DNA of 64,000 bases, taken from contig JAPLCC010000011.1 of NCBI GenBank assembly GCA_026392415.1, forward strand, positions 1 to 64,000, in the 5' to 3' direction. The DNA comes from Propionibacteriales bacterium. GTDB taxonomy: Bacteria; Actinomycetota; Actinomycetes; Propionibacteriales; Nocardioidaceae. The position numbers and the translations under genes are program-made. How positions within the stretch are numbered: position 1 is the first letter of the stretch; every line of letters starts with the position of its first letter. The notes under the pieces are model-generated. The model was not told where the DNA came from. It made no database searches and was given only the letters and a program-made list of their open reading frames with translations. Of the stretch, positions 1-8,776 are shown one piece after another.

Positions 1-1110
1 GCATCAGTCAGACCATTGCCGTTCACGTCATCAACCGAGTCCACCCGCTTGACCAAGGTCAAACCCGGGGCCGGGGTCGAAGGAACCGTCGCGTCGTCGG
101 TGTCGGTCACCGGCGGCCCCGTCGGCGGCGTACCGGTTGCGGACGCGGTGTTGTCGACCACCCCAGCATCGACATCAGCCTGCGTGACCGCGTACGTCGC
201 GGTGCACACAATCTGAGCCGCAGGCGCCAGCGTGGCCGGCTGCGACGGGGTGCAGGACAGGGCAGACATCGCACCCGAACCCGTGAACGCGTCCTCACTG
301 ATCGACACGTTCGACAACGAAACGTTGCCCGTGTTCGTCGCGGTGAACGTGTAGTGCAACGTGCCGCCAGCAACGAGCTCCGTTTCCGCGACGTCCTTGA
401 CCAAGCTGATATCCGGCGTCTGGTCCGTCGGGGTCGTCGTGGTCGACGGTGGGGTCGTGGTCGGCGGACCCGTCGGCGGGGTGCCGGTCGCGGTCGCGAC
501 GTTCGTGACACCCCCAGCATCCACATCAGCTGCCGTGATCACATACGGGGCGTCAGCCTCACACGTCACCGACTCACCAGGTGCCAGCGCCGAAGGGTCA
601 CAAGTGATCGTGATGCCCAGACCATCGAGCACCGGGTCGTCCACGACGACCGGATCCATGGTCACGTTGCCGGTGTTCTCGACATCGAAGACGTAGTAGA
701 TCTCATCGCCAGCATCAGTCAGACCATTGCCGTTCACGTCATCAACCGAGTCGACCCGCTTCACGAGGTCCAGGCCCGGGGCCGGCGTCGCCGGGACGGA
801 CACGTTGTCGGTGTCGGTCACCGGACCACCGGTGGGAGGCGTGCCGGTGACGGACGCGACGTTGTCGAGGCCGCCGGCATCCACGTCGGCCTGCGACGCG
901 ACATAGGTGGCGGTGCAGGACAGGACTGCGTCCGGTGCCAACGTCACCGGTTGCGAGGGGGTGCAGGACAGGGCCGACATCGCACCCGAACCCGTGAACG
1001 CGTCCTCACTGATCGACACGTTCGACAGCGAAACGTTGCCCGTGTTCGTCGCCGTGAACGTGTAGTGCAACGTGCCGCCGGCAACGACCTCGGTCTCCGC
1101 GACGTCCTTC
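1..1110 (-). repeat. 711-bp near-identical tandem repeat within the surface protein gene
   Basis: Bases 1-60 recur at 712-771 with only a few changes, and bases about 251-360 recur at about 962-1071. The offset is 711 bp, exactly 237 codons. Each unit encodes two DUF7507-like modules. Identity at the DNA level, not just the protein level, points to a recent duplication or gene conversion. Further copies may lie beyond the window edge. Confidence 0.85.
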
Positions 1111-3902
1111 ACCAGCGAGATCGCCGGCTCCTGGATCGGCGGCACCGAGGCGTCGTCGGAGTCCGTGACTTCGTCACCGTTGCTCGCCGTACCGACGATC
1201 TCGGCGGTGTTCGTGAGCTGACCTGCATCGACATCGGCCTGGGAAACGACATAGGTCGCTGTGCACGAGATCGTCGCGGCCACCGCAAGGGTGCTGCCCT
1301 GGGCAGGGATGCAGGTGATCGGTGACATCGACCCCGAGCCGCTGAAGGCAGTCTCGCTCACCGTCACGTCGTCCAGCGGACCGTTGCCGGTGTTCGTGCC
1401 GGTGAAGGTGTAGGTGATCGTGTCGCCGACGACCAGCTCGGTCCGGTCCGCATCCTTCGACAAGCTGATGCCCGGCAGGATGGGTTCGTTGGTGAACGTG
1501 CACACCACGTCCGAACCGTCGGCACCCACGGGCGAGAGAACGAAGGAACCCGATGAGCCGCTGCCGCTCGCGACGACCGCGTTGCCCTGCAGCCGATCGC
1601 GACATTCCCACGATGACGTGTAGTCGCTGAGGTCCGTCCCCGCAACACCAGTCTCCGTGATCGTGTACGTCGGGCCGACAAGGCCCAGGACCGGACCAGC
1701 GACCTCCCCCGCGGTCTGGTCCTGCACGCCTGTCTCGTTACCGGCAGTCGTCCCGCTGTTTCCGCTCGACAGGCCGCCGCCCGTCACCTCGACCCTGAAC
1801 TGATCGCTGGAAAGGATGCGTCCACCGGGAAGGTTCTTCCTGACGGTGATCGTCGCGGGCAAGGCGCAGGAAGCGAAGTCACCGATGGTGTTCGTCGTCG
1901 GCGTGAGCGCCAGGGCGTCGACCACGTCGCCGGACGCCGGGTGCAGCTGCTGCAGGGTCCGGACGCCGTCGACGATGACGCTGACGTAGATGTAGCCGTC
2001 GCTGCCGAACGCCATGGCGCCGGTCACCCCGCCGGAGGGGGTGGCAATCGTCGTCGTCGCGGCCAGCGGAGGCGTGGTTGTCCCCGCGCTCGGCAACGGG
2101 TCGTTGAGCACGAGGAGGATGCCCGCACTGATCACGTAGAGACGGCCCTGGCCGTCGAACGCGAAGTCACCGTTGGTGCCGCTGGCAAGGGAGATCCGTG
2201 CGATCCGGCCGGGCATCCAGGCGTTGGTGGCGGTGTCGAAACCGTAGACGGAGAGCACCCCGGAGGAGACCAGCCCCATGTAGTAGATGCCGGTGGTCGC
2301 ATCGAAGGCGCCCATCACCATCCCGCCACTGGGCGTCGGGAAATCGGCATGGGACGCGGGCCGGGGGTAGTTGGAGATGGCACCGGTGACGGTGTTGACC
2401 CGGACCACCGTGGCGGTCGTCTGGTTGTTCGCCTGAGTGACCATGTAGGCGTAGTTGTTCGCCGAGTCGACGGCCAGACCGTTGAGCGAGGGGTACGCCG
2501 GGTTGTTGGCCGCAGGGATCGTGGCGACCGACACCATCTGACCCGTCTGGTAGTCGATGTTCCACAGCACCCGGTCGCCGGCACCGTTCGGGTTCTGGTC
2601 GACGCCGTAGATGTTCGGCGTCAGGCAGCTGATCGGCGGCCCGGCAACGGTCAGGGGGTAGTCCTCCACCTCACCGGAATCGGAGGCGCCGATCGGCGAC
2701 TCGGTCTGTGCGGCGTTGTAGCCGACCCGGAACCGCGCATAGGTGTTGCCGCGTGCGATCCCGCTGAGCCCTGTCCACGTCAACGTGGCCGACGTGGCCC
2801 CGGCGGCGAAGTCCGAACAGGCACGCTCCGACGGGTTGTCGAAGATGCCGTCCTGGTCGAAGTCGACCCAGCCACAGGCGCGGCCCGCAGAGCTGGCTCC
2901 GTTGACGGCGACGGTCGCTGAATAGGTGGTCGCGTTGGCGCTCAGGGAAGACAGGGGGACGGCATCGTCGAAGGTGTCGGCCAACGCCGTCGCTCCGGCA
3001 TGCGGGCTGACCGTCGCGTTGCCGACAGTCACGTTGTCGTTCGAGAGGGCCGGTCCCATGGTCAGGTCCGACACCGCGGCCCGGGCCGCATCTCCCTGGT
3101 CGTAGGAGGCGGGGGCGTCGCCGAAGTCCTCGTCGAACGTGAACGTCACCGGGAAGGCGTCCGGTGCATGCGCGTCGACCGACGGCCCGGAGCGAAGGGC
3201 GGTGAAGGACGAGACATCGAACGTCAGCGACGACACCACACCCGTGAAGGCCACGGTCCCGCACCCGGGGGAAGGCGTGCTGTTGGTCTCGCAGTTGAGG
3301 AAGTACGTCTTGTTGACGGTCTCGATCGTGTCGCCGCCGGAGATCCGGAGATTGCGGCCGTCGGCAACGGCCATGGTCACGCCCGGGGTGGTCAGGGTCA
3401 GCCGGGTGGACGTCGTGTTCGTCGAGGTGCCCTGGACCCAGACTCCACCGATCTCGTTGATGTGCATCCGCGGATTGCGCACCGGACGCGAGAAGGTGAA
3501 GGTGAAGGTGCCGAGGTCGGGGCACAGCCCGTACGCCGGACAGCTCGCCGTGACCGGCTGCGTCGGGACGACCGTGGTGAACCCGGCACTGCTGGCCGGC
3601 GGAGCGGGCGTGTAGTCGGACGCCACGTAGCCATAGCTGGGGGCACCGAAGGCAGTGCTGGAGGCCCCGGCGAGCTTGTTGCCCGGCCCGGAGACGCCGG
3701 AGGTGACGGTCACACCCGAGGGGTAGGTCAGCGTCGACCCGGTGCCCGAGGTCGGCCGCTGGTAGGCGTCCGCCGAAGGAGCGAGGGTCAAAACGGTCGC
3801 CGGCACGGCGGCGAGACCCAACGCGACGACGATCAGTGCCAGGGCGATCCTTGCGGGTCGTCCCAGCTTGTCGATCGCCATTGCCCGATGCTTGCCAGCC
3901 AT
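1..3902 (-). CDS. Giant secreted repeat protein with GEVED, DUF6923-like and DUF7507-like modules (3' end outside window)
   Basis: At least 1,300 residues; the frame stays open to the window edge. The N-terminus has a basic stretch and then a hydrophobic segment (IALALIVVALGLAAVPAT), consistent with a signal peptide. A GEVED-type domain follows (CGWVDFDQDG ... GEVEDYPL), then a beta-propeller-like region of DUF6923 type beginning near SCLTPNIYGVDQ, a collagen-binding-B/prealbumin-like module (ITVRKNLPGG), and a string of DUF11/DUF7507 beta-sandwich modules recognisable by ISLVKD..., YTFTGTNTGN and ADVDAG. A Thr/Pro-rich linker separates modules near nt 430-480. No enzymatic motif is seen, so the role is probably cell-surface or extracellular structural. 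The ATG at 3902 is used; an in-frame ATG at 3881 is possible and neither has a strong ribosome site. An ECF-type sigma factor lies 110 bp upstream on the same strand and may control it. Confidence 0.85.
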   Translation of the reverse strand, partial: MAGKHRAMAIDKLGRPARIALALIVVALGLAAVPATVLTLAPSADAYQRPTSGTGSTLTYPSGVTVTSGVSGPGNKLAGASSTAFGAPSYGYVASDYTPAPPASSAGFTTVVPTQPVTASCPAYGLCPDLGTFTFTFSRPVRNPRMHINEIGGVWVQGTSTNTTSTRLTLTTPGVTMAVADGRNLRISGGDTIETVNKTYFLNCETNSTPSPGCGTVAFTGVVSSLTFDVSSFTALRSGPSVDAHAPDAFPVTFTFDEDFGDAPASYDQGDAARAAVSDLTMGPALSNDNVTVGNATVSPHAGATALADTFDDAVPLSSLSANATTYSATVAVNGASSAGRACGWVDFDQDGIFDNPSERACSDFAAGATSATLTWTGLSGIARGNTYARFRVGYNAAQTESPIGASDSGEVEDYPLTVAGPPISCLTPNIYGVDQNPNGAGDRVLWNIDYQTGQMVSVATIPAANNPAYPSLNGLAVDSANNYAYMVTQANNQTTATVVRVNTVTGAISNYPRPASHADFPTPSGGMVMGAFDATTGIYYMGLVSSGVLSVYGFDTATNAWMPGRIARISLASGTNGDFAFDGQGRLYVISAGILLVLNDPLPSAGTTTPPLAATTTIATPSGGVTGAMAFGSDGYIYVSVIVDGVRTLQQLHPASGDVVDALALTPTTNTIGDFASCALPATITVRKNLPGGRILSSDQFRVEVTGGGLSSGNSGTTAGNETGVQDQTAGEVAGPVLGLVGPTYTITETGVAGTDLSDYTSSWECRDRLQGNAVVASGSGSSGSFVLSPVGADGSDVVCTFTNEPILPGISLSKDADRTELVVGDTITYTFTGTNTGNGPLDDVTVSETAFSGSGSMSPITCIPAQGSTLAVAATISCTATYVVSQADVDAGQLTNTAEIVGTASNGDEVTDSDDASVPPIQEPAISLVKDVAETEVVAGGTLHYTFTATNTGNVSLSNVSISEDAFTGSGAMSALSCTPSQPVTLAPDAVLSCTATYVASQADVDAGGLDNVASVTGTPPTGGPVTDTDNVSVPATPAPGLDLVKRVDSVDDVNGNGLTDAGDEIYYVFDVENTGNVTMDPVVVDDPVLDGLGITITCDPSALAPGESVTCEADAPYVITAADVDAGGVTNVATATGTPPTGPPTTTPPSTTTTPTDQTPDISLVKDVAETELVAGGTLHYTFTATNTGNVSLSNVSISEDAFTGSGAMSALSCTPSQPATLAPAAQIVCTATYAVTQADVDAGVVDNTASATGTPPTGPPVTDTDDATVPSTPAPGLTLVKRVDSVDDVNGNGLTD

Positions 3903-4012
3903 GTTCCGCTGCCCCAATCGATCCTCGAACCAGATCTGCCGCCTGCACCGCAGGAGACAGTTGTCGCTGTAGAAGACGGATCGGCCGGCCGGTTATTACA
4001 CCGTTGTGCCGA

Positions 4013-4570
4013 CTACTCCTCGCTGGCGCCGCCGAGGCTGAGGTAGTGACGGAGCAGCCGCTTGCGGGCACGGTGCGCCAGGACAGAGGTGGCCCCCGTG
4101 GTCAGGAATCCCAGCTTGGTCGCCACCTCCGCCAACGGCAGGCCCACGACCACCGACCACCACAGCACCTCGCGATCACGCGAGCTCAGGGCCTTGAAGG
4201 CCTCACGGATGAGGTGCTGGTCGATGACCTGGTCGTCGAACTCGATGTCCTTCACCTGGCGCGACGTCTCGTCGAGCACGTCCTCGGGGCGGCGCATCCG
4301 GATCCGATCGATCAGTCCGTTGCGCACGGCGGTCCGGAAGTAGGACCCGGGCGGGACACCGCTGTGCCCATCCTTGAGCCGCGTCCGCCACACTCGCCCG
4401 AAGGCCTCAAGGGCAATGTCCTCCGCCTCGTTGCCCGCGCCCAGGTGCCGGGCGTAGGCGAGCATCATGGGCATGAAGCGTCCGAAGAGGGCAGCCACCT
4501 CTTCGTCGTAGGCGGCCTCCTGCTCGGCTGCAGACTGGGGCTCGGGGCCAGGCCCCTCAGCGTGCAACAA
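4013..4570 (-). CDS. ECF-type RNA polymerase sigma factor (sigma-70 family)
   Basis: About 185 residues. Region 2 is seen at LFGRFMPMMLAYARHLG followed by AEDIALEAFGRVWR, the sigma-70 r2 pattern with an acidic -10-recognition helix. Region 4 is seen at LSSRDREVLWWSVVVGLPL and the helix-turn-helix after it. The open frame extends upstream to 4975, but that part is antisense to the gene at 4776-5126 and has no family similarity. A TTG at 4570 (or 4567), preceded by a GAGG-like ribosome site, gives the usual ECF length. No anti-sigma factor gene is adjacent. The start is uncertain. Its placement directly before the giant surface protein suggests a dedicated regulator. Confidence 0.8.
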   Translation of the reverse strand: MLHAEGPGPEPQSAAEQEAAYDEEVAALFGRFMPMMLAYARHLGAGNEAEDIALEAFGRVWRTRLKDGHSGVPPGSYFRTAVRNGLIDRIRMRRPEDVLDETSRQVKDIEFDDQVIDQHLIREAFKALSSRDREVLWWSVVVGLPLAEVATKLGFLTTGATSVLAHRARKRLLRHYLSLGGASEE

Positions 4571-4775
4571 GGTCCACCCGCCTCGTCGCAGCGCGATTCG
4601 TTTCGCCGTAATGAGGGGGCCGGGCTCGACGTCTTTCCTGATGGGGCCGCGAAGCAGCCGACGTCCGCCTCGGGTCGTCGCCCACGACGGTGAGTGGCCC
4701 CAGTGGAACCCCAACGGGTGCGCGACGCCGCGCACCCCCGGGAATCGCCGAGACCACGAGGGAAGTGAGGCGCAC

Positions 4776-5126
4776 ATGTCCGGGACCGTGCGCGACACCA
4801 GCCGTGACAATGCCGGCTCCGACCGGGCCGCCGTCGAACGGGAAGCGACTGTGCTCCCCTTCCGACGCCCACCGGTGGACGCGGCTGAGATGGGCGACCT
4901 CTTGAGCCGGTTCCTCCGCGACAGCGATGCCGCGGACGCCGACGGACCCCACGTCGTCATTGCCCGGGGCGCCATCGACCGCTACTTCGGACCCTTCGCG
5001 ACCCGCTACCACGCCCTCGCGGCGGCGGCAGCCGAGGATGCCGAATGGCAACGGGAGTTCCCCGGCGCGCAGGTCACCTTCGACATCGCACCGCTGGCCA
5101 GCACCAACTGTCTCGCGGAGTTCTGA
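4776..5126 (+). CDS. Hypothetical protein, 116 aa
   Basis: Begins MSGTVRDTSRDNAGSDR and ends STNCLAEF. The ATG at 4776 is preceded by a good purine-rich ribosome site (GGAAGTGAGG). The protein is acidic and Ala/Asp-rich, with no signal peptide or membrane segment, and contains one late Cys. I do not recognise a family. It is divergent from the sigma factor, with about 205 bp between the two starts that must hold both promoters. It could be a partner or target of the sigma factor, but nothing in the sequence proves this. Confidence 0.6.
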   Translation: MSGTVRDTSRDNAGSDRAAVEREATVLPFRRPPVDAAEMGDLLSRFLRDSDAADADGPHVVIARGAIDRYFGPFATRYHALAAAAAEDAEWQREFPGAQVTFDIAPLASTNCLAEF

Positions 5127-5480
5127 TCCGCTCCTGGAAGCACTCAATCGGCCCGCAGGCCACACCGGATCCGCTGGATACACGTCCCGATCCATCCGCA
5201 CCACAGCCTTCCGCTCATCGCGCGCAGGTCCCCTGTGCGGAGCGATTCGGGCAGCACCGCAGGAGTGACGCAGCGATGGCGTTGCCTGGGCACGTGGGGG
5301 GCGTGAGGTTGGGGGGCGGGGGGAGCACCAGCCGCATTCGCATGCGTCGAACTGATTAGAGTGACGTACGCGAATGCGAAGTCATTACGCACAAAGGTGA
5401 AATTTCTTCGCGTAACGCTCGAGCGACCAAAAGGGAACAGCCCGGCTCCCACAGGGAACCGGGCTGTCGCAGGTCAGGAC
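5127..5480. other. 354-bp intergenic region with G-rich tract and nested inverted repeats
   Basis: I see no convincing gene. Bases about 5294-5325 hold three runs of six guanines on the plus strand with short spacers, a potential G-quadruplex. The following stretch, 5333-5415, is lower in GC than its surroundings and contains a perfect 9-bp inverted repeat (CGCATTCGC at 5333-5341, GCGAATGCG at 5370-5378) and another pair (TTACGC at 5385-5390, GCGTAA at 5410-5415). The right end is the terminator of the acyl-CoA dehydrogenase operon. Confidence 0.6.
5437..5467 (-). terminator. Rho-independent-like terminator of the acyl-CoA carboxylase/dehydrogenase operon
   Basis: A perfect 9-bp stem (ACAGCCCGG / CCGGGCTGT) with a 13-nt loop. 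On the minus strand it is followed by a T-rich run (TTCCCTTTT). It sits 14 nt after the stop codon of the last gene of the operon. Confidence 0.8.
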
Positions 5481-6656
5481 TCAGTAGCTCTTGGGGAGTC
5501 CCAGCGAGTGCATGGCCACGAAGTTCAGGATCATCTCGCGCGACACGGGGGCGATCCGGCCGAGGCGGGCGGCGACGAGCATGTTGGCCAGGCCGTACTC
5601 GACGGTGAGGCCGTTGCCGCCGTGCGTGTGGACCGCGACGTCAGCCGCGTTGCACGCGATCTCGCCGCCGGCGTACTTGGCCATGTTGGCGTACTCGCCC
5701 GCCGCGAAGTCGTCGCCGGCGTCGTACAGCGCAGCCGCCTTCTGCTGCAGGAGGCGGGACTGCTCGAGCTCGATCTTCACCTTGGCCAGCGGGTGCGCGA
5801 TGCCTTGGTGCGAGCCGATCGGCTGGTCCTTCCAGACCGAGCGGTCCTTGGCGTAGGCCACAGCCTTCTCCAGCGCGTAGCGCGCCATGCCGTTGGACAG
5901 GGCCGCCCCCATGATCCGCTCGGGGTTGAGCCCGGCGAACAACTGCCACAGGCCGCCGTCCTCGTCACCGACAAGGGCATCGGCCGGGACCCGCACGTTG
6001 TCGAGGAACAGCGTGAACTGCTTCTCCGGCGCGGACCATCCCATCGGGATCACCTGTCGGGTGAAGCCCTCCGCGTCGGTCGGTACGACGAACAGGGCGG
6101 GCTTCAGCTTGCCCGTCTTGGCGTCCTCGGTGCGGGCCACGATGAGCACCGAGTCAGCCTCGTCGACGCCCGAGATGAAGGTCTTCTGGCCCCTGAGCAC
6201 CCAACCGTCACCGTCACGCTGCGCGGTCGTGGTGATCTTGTGCGAGTTGGAGCCGGCGTCGGCCTCGGTGATGCCGAAGGCCATCAGCAAGGTGCCGTCG
6301 GCGATGGAGGGCAGCCACTTGTGCTTCTGCTCCTCGGTTCCGCAGCGGCTGATGATCGAGCCACAGATCGCCGGGGACACCACCATCATCAGCAACGGTG
6401 CGCCCGTCGCGGAGGCCTCTTCGAGGACCGCAGCCAGGTCGGACATGCCGCCGCCCCCGCCGCCGTGCTCCTCGGGGATGTTGACGCCGAGGAAGCCGTT
6501 GCGGCCCATCTCGAGCCACATCTCGGTCATCTTGCCGCCCTCAGCGGCCTGCTTGGCGACGAACTCGTGGCCGTACTTGCTGGCCAGCTTCTTGACCGCC
6601 TCGCGCAGGGCGACGCGCTCATCGGGCTCGCTGAACATGGTCTCCGTGGCGCTCAT
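5481..6656 (-). CDS. Acyl-CoA dehydrogenase
   Basis: 391 residues, full length for the family. FAD-dependent alpha,beta-dehydrogenation of an acyl-CoA thioester. The FAD/substrate signature AFGITEADAGSN lies at residues 127-137. The C-terminal GGNGLTVEYGL motif retains the catalytic-type Glu found in medium-chain-type enzymes. A glycine run (HGGGGGG, 64-70) near the N-terminus is family-typical. It is the last gene of the operon and its start overlaps the carboxylase alpha stop by 4 nt (ATGA), so it is translationally coupled. Linkage to the carboxylase suggests a citronellyl-CoA, isovaleryl-CoA or similar branched substrate; the specificity cannot be read from sequence. Confidence 0.92.
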   Translation of the reverse strand: MSATETMFSEPDERVALREAVKKLASKYGHEFVAKQAAEGGKMTEMWLEMGRNGFLGVNIPEEHGGGGGGMSDLAAVLEEASATGAPLLMMVVSPAICGSIISRCGTEEQKHKWLPSIADGTLLMAFGITEADAGSNSHKITTTAQRDGDGWVLRGQKTFISGVDEADSVLIVARTEDAKTGKLKPALFVVPTDAEGFTRQVIPMGWSAPEKQFTLFLDNVRVPADALVGDEDGGLWQLFAGLNPERIMGAALSNGMARYALEKAVAYAKDRSVWKDQPIGSHQGIAHPLAKVKIELEQSRLLQQKAAALYDAGDDFAAGEYANMAKYAGGEIACNAADVAVHTHGGNGLTVEYGLANMLVAARLGRIAPVSREMILNFVAMHSLGLPKSY

Positions 6657-8644
6657 GCGTCTGCTCCTTCAACTGAATCCGTAGGTTCCACGACGGCGAG
6701 CACGGCGCCCGCCTCGACCTGCTGGCCGGCACTCGCCGACAGCTCGGTGACGGTGCCGTCGTACGGCGCCGCGATGGTGTGCTGCATCTTCATGGCCTCC
6801 ATCACGAGAATGGCCTGGCCCTGCTGTACGACGTCCCCGACCGCTGCGCTGACGGCGATCACGCTTCCCGGCATGGGCGCGAGCAGCGACCCTTCGGCCA
6901 CCTGGCTCGATGGGTCCACGAACCGCGGCTTCCTGCGGAACCCGACGTGGCCCAGCGACGACTCCACGTCGACACGATCGCCGTCGACGTACACCGTTAA
7001 CGTGCGGGCGATGCCGTCGATCTCGATCGTCACCGCGTCGGGGCCCGCAGCAGTCACGACAGCTCCCTGCACATCGACAGACGTGAACGATCGGCCACCG
7101 AACCAGCGCGCGACGACCTCGTCGTCGCCGCGCAGGAACGTGGTCGTCTGCGGAGCCGCCACGACGTTGCGGAAACCGGCCGGGATCCGTGACTGCACGG
7201 CGCGACCCAGGCGCGCCTGCTCGGCGAGCGCCACGGCTGCAGCGAACGCGGAGACGGGCACGGCGTCCTCGCCACCGGGGGTCGCAGCGAGGGCTGCGAG
7301 GTCGGCCCCGTCGAGCCAGGTCGTGTGCATCTGCGCGTCGACGAAGACCGGGTCACGGAGCAGGTTGACCAACAGGTCGCGGTTGGTGACCAGGCCGTGG
7401 AGCTGGGCCTTCGCCAGCGCACCGGCGAGCTGCCGCAGGGCCTGCTCGCGGGTCGGCGCGTGCACGATCACCTTGGCGATCATCGCGTCGTAGAACGTGC
7501 CGATCTCGTCGCCCGAGCCGACGCCCGAGTCGAGCCGGACGCCGTACGCCGCTGGTCCCTCGAACTCCGACACGACGCCCGGGATCTCGAAACGCGTGAT
7601 CCGGCCGCTCTGCGGCTGGTAGTCGTGCGCCGGGTCCTCGGCGTAGAGGCGGACCTCGACGGCGTGACCGGCGGGGTCTCGAGACGATTGCTGCGCAACC
7701 TCCTCGACCAACGAATGCCCCTCGGCGACGGCGATCTGCAACGCGACCAGGTCGACGCCGTACACCGCCTCGGTCACCGGGTGCTCGACCTGGAGGCGGG
7801 TGTTCATCTCCAGGAAGTAGAAGCGGTCCTTGGCCGGGTCGTAGAGGAACTCGACCGTGCCGGCACCGCGGTAGTCGATCGCCTCGGCAGCGGCCTTCGC
7901 CGCTGCGTGCAGTGCCTCGCGGGTCGGGTCGGGCAGGCCCGGGGCCGGCGCCTCCTCGATCACCTTCTGGTGGCGACGCTGCACCGAGCAGTCGCGCTCC
8001 CCGAAGACGAGGCAGCCCTCTGCGGTGCCGAGCACCTGCACCTCGATGTGCCGCCCGCTTTCGACGTACGGCTCGACGAAGACTGTGCCGTCACCGAACG
8101 CGGACTCCGCCTCGGACGACGCCCTCTCGATCTCGCCGGCGAGGGCGTCGAGGGAGCGGACGATCCGCATGCCGCGGCCACCACCGCCCGCCGACGCCTT
8201 GACCAGCAAGGGAAGGTCGCCGTCGGTCGCCGTGTCAGGAGTGAAGTTGCCGAGCACCGGGACGCCGGCCGCCTCCATCAGCTTCTTGGACTCGATCTTC
8301 GAGCCCATCTGTTCGATGGAGGAGGGGTCCGGGCCGACCCATGTCAGTCCGGCTTCGCTGACCTGGCGGGCGAACGCGGCGTTCTCCGACAGGAAGCCGT
8401 AGCCGGGGTGGATCGCGTCGGCGCTCGCCTTGCGAGCCGCCTCGATCACGAGGTCACCGCGCAGGTAGGTCTCCCCCGGCGAGTTCCCCGGCAGCCGTAC
8501 GGCGACATCGGCGTCCAGCACGAAAGGCATGCCTGCGTCGGCGTCCGAGTGGACGGCGACGGTCTCGATGCCGAGGTCGCGACAGGTGCGGAACACCCGG
8601 CGCGCGATCTCGCCGCGGTTGGCGACGAGCAGTCTGGTGATCAT
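6653..8644 (-). CDS. Acyl-CoA carboxylase alpha subunit (biotin carboxylase + biotin carboxyl carrier)
   Basis: 663 residues. The N-terminal biotin carboxylase begins MITRLLVANRGEIARR. The ATP-grasp glycine loop is KASAGGGGRGMR and the catalytic segment is EMNTRLQVEHPVTE. The C-terminal biotinyl domain has VMEAMKM with the biotinylated Lys at 619. The enzyme makes carboxybiotin for transfer by the beta subunit. Unusually, residues about 311-324 (SLVEEVAQQSSRDP) replace the ordinary variable loop between AVAEG and HAVEVRLYAEDP and are encoded by a copy of a dispersed palindromic repeat. It is separated from the beta gene by 132 bp and overlaps the following dehydrogenase by 4 nt. Substrate likely methylcrotonyl-, geranyl-, propionyl- or acetyl-CoA. 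Confidence 0.93.
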   Translation of the reverse strand: MITRLLVANRGEIARRVFRTCRDLGIETVAVHSDADAGMPFVLDADVAVRLPGNSPGETYLRGDLVIEAARKASADAIHPGYGFLSENAAFARQVSEAGLTWVGPDPSSIEQMGSKIESKKLMEAAGVPVLGNFTPDTATDGDLPLLVKASAGGGGRGMRIVRSLDALAGEIERASSEAESAFGDGTVFVEPYVESGRHIEVQVLGTAEGCLVFGERDCSVQRRHQKVIEEAPAPGLPDPTREALHAAAKAAAEAIDYRGAGTVEFLYDPAKDRFYFLEMNTRLQVEHPVTEAVYGVDLVALQIAVAEGHSLVEEVAQQSSRDPAGHAVEVRLYAEDPAHDYQPQSGRITRFEIPGVVSEFEGPAAYGVRLDSGVGSGDEIGTFYDAMIAKVIVHAPTREQALRQLAGALAKAQLHGLVTNRDLLVNLLRDPVFVDAQMHTTWLDGADLAALAATPGGEDAVPVSAFAAAVALAEQARLGRAVQSRIPAGFRNVVAAPQTTTFLRGDDEVVARWFGGRSFTSVDVQGAVVTAAGPDAVTIEIDGIARTLTVYVDGDRVDVESSLGHVGFRRKPRFVDPSSQVAEGSLLAPMPGSVIAVSAAVGDVVQQGQAILVMEAMKMQHTIAAPYDGTVTELSASAGQQVEAGAVLAVVEPTDSVEGADA
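7675..7714 (-). repeat. Palindromic repeat, copy 1, translated in frame within the carboxylase alpha subunit
   Basis: About 38-40 bp with the core GATTGCTGCGCAACC. In copy 2 the corresponding core is a perfect GGTTGC-TGC-GCAACC inverted repeat. It is flanked by GGTCTCGAGAC and TCCTCGACC, which pair imperfectly. It is read as SLVEEVAQQSSRDP. Nearly identical DNA lies at 10339-10377. Confidence 0.85.
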
Positions 8645-8776
8645 CTGAGAAGTCCTCTGCGTTTGGCTGGTGGGTTTCGACGCGCCCCGTGCGACCTCGT
8701 CCCTCGGTCGCAGGGCTTGCTCAACCTCGTCTCGCGACGCGGCATGCTCGTTCCTCGCATCCCGCTGCTCGCTTGA
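8645..8776. other. 132-bp spacer between carboxylase subunits, possibly a decayed palindromic repeat
   Basis: The flanking genes otherwise overlap or nearly touch, so a 132-bp gap inside the operon is notable. The spacer contains CTCAACCTCGTCTCGCGACG, which resembles a degraded relative of the dispersed repeat. I see no open frame with a convincing start. Confidence 0.4.

Noticed and set aside
253..520. Repeat protein gene being on the plus strand
   Set aside because: Plus-strand frames are short and Arg-rich; the minus-strand frame is continuous and has DUF7507-type motifs.
5361..7493. A plus-strand open frame of about 710 codons
   Set aside because: It runs antisense to the acyl-CoA dehydrogenase and carboxylase alpha genes and shows no domain.
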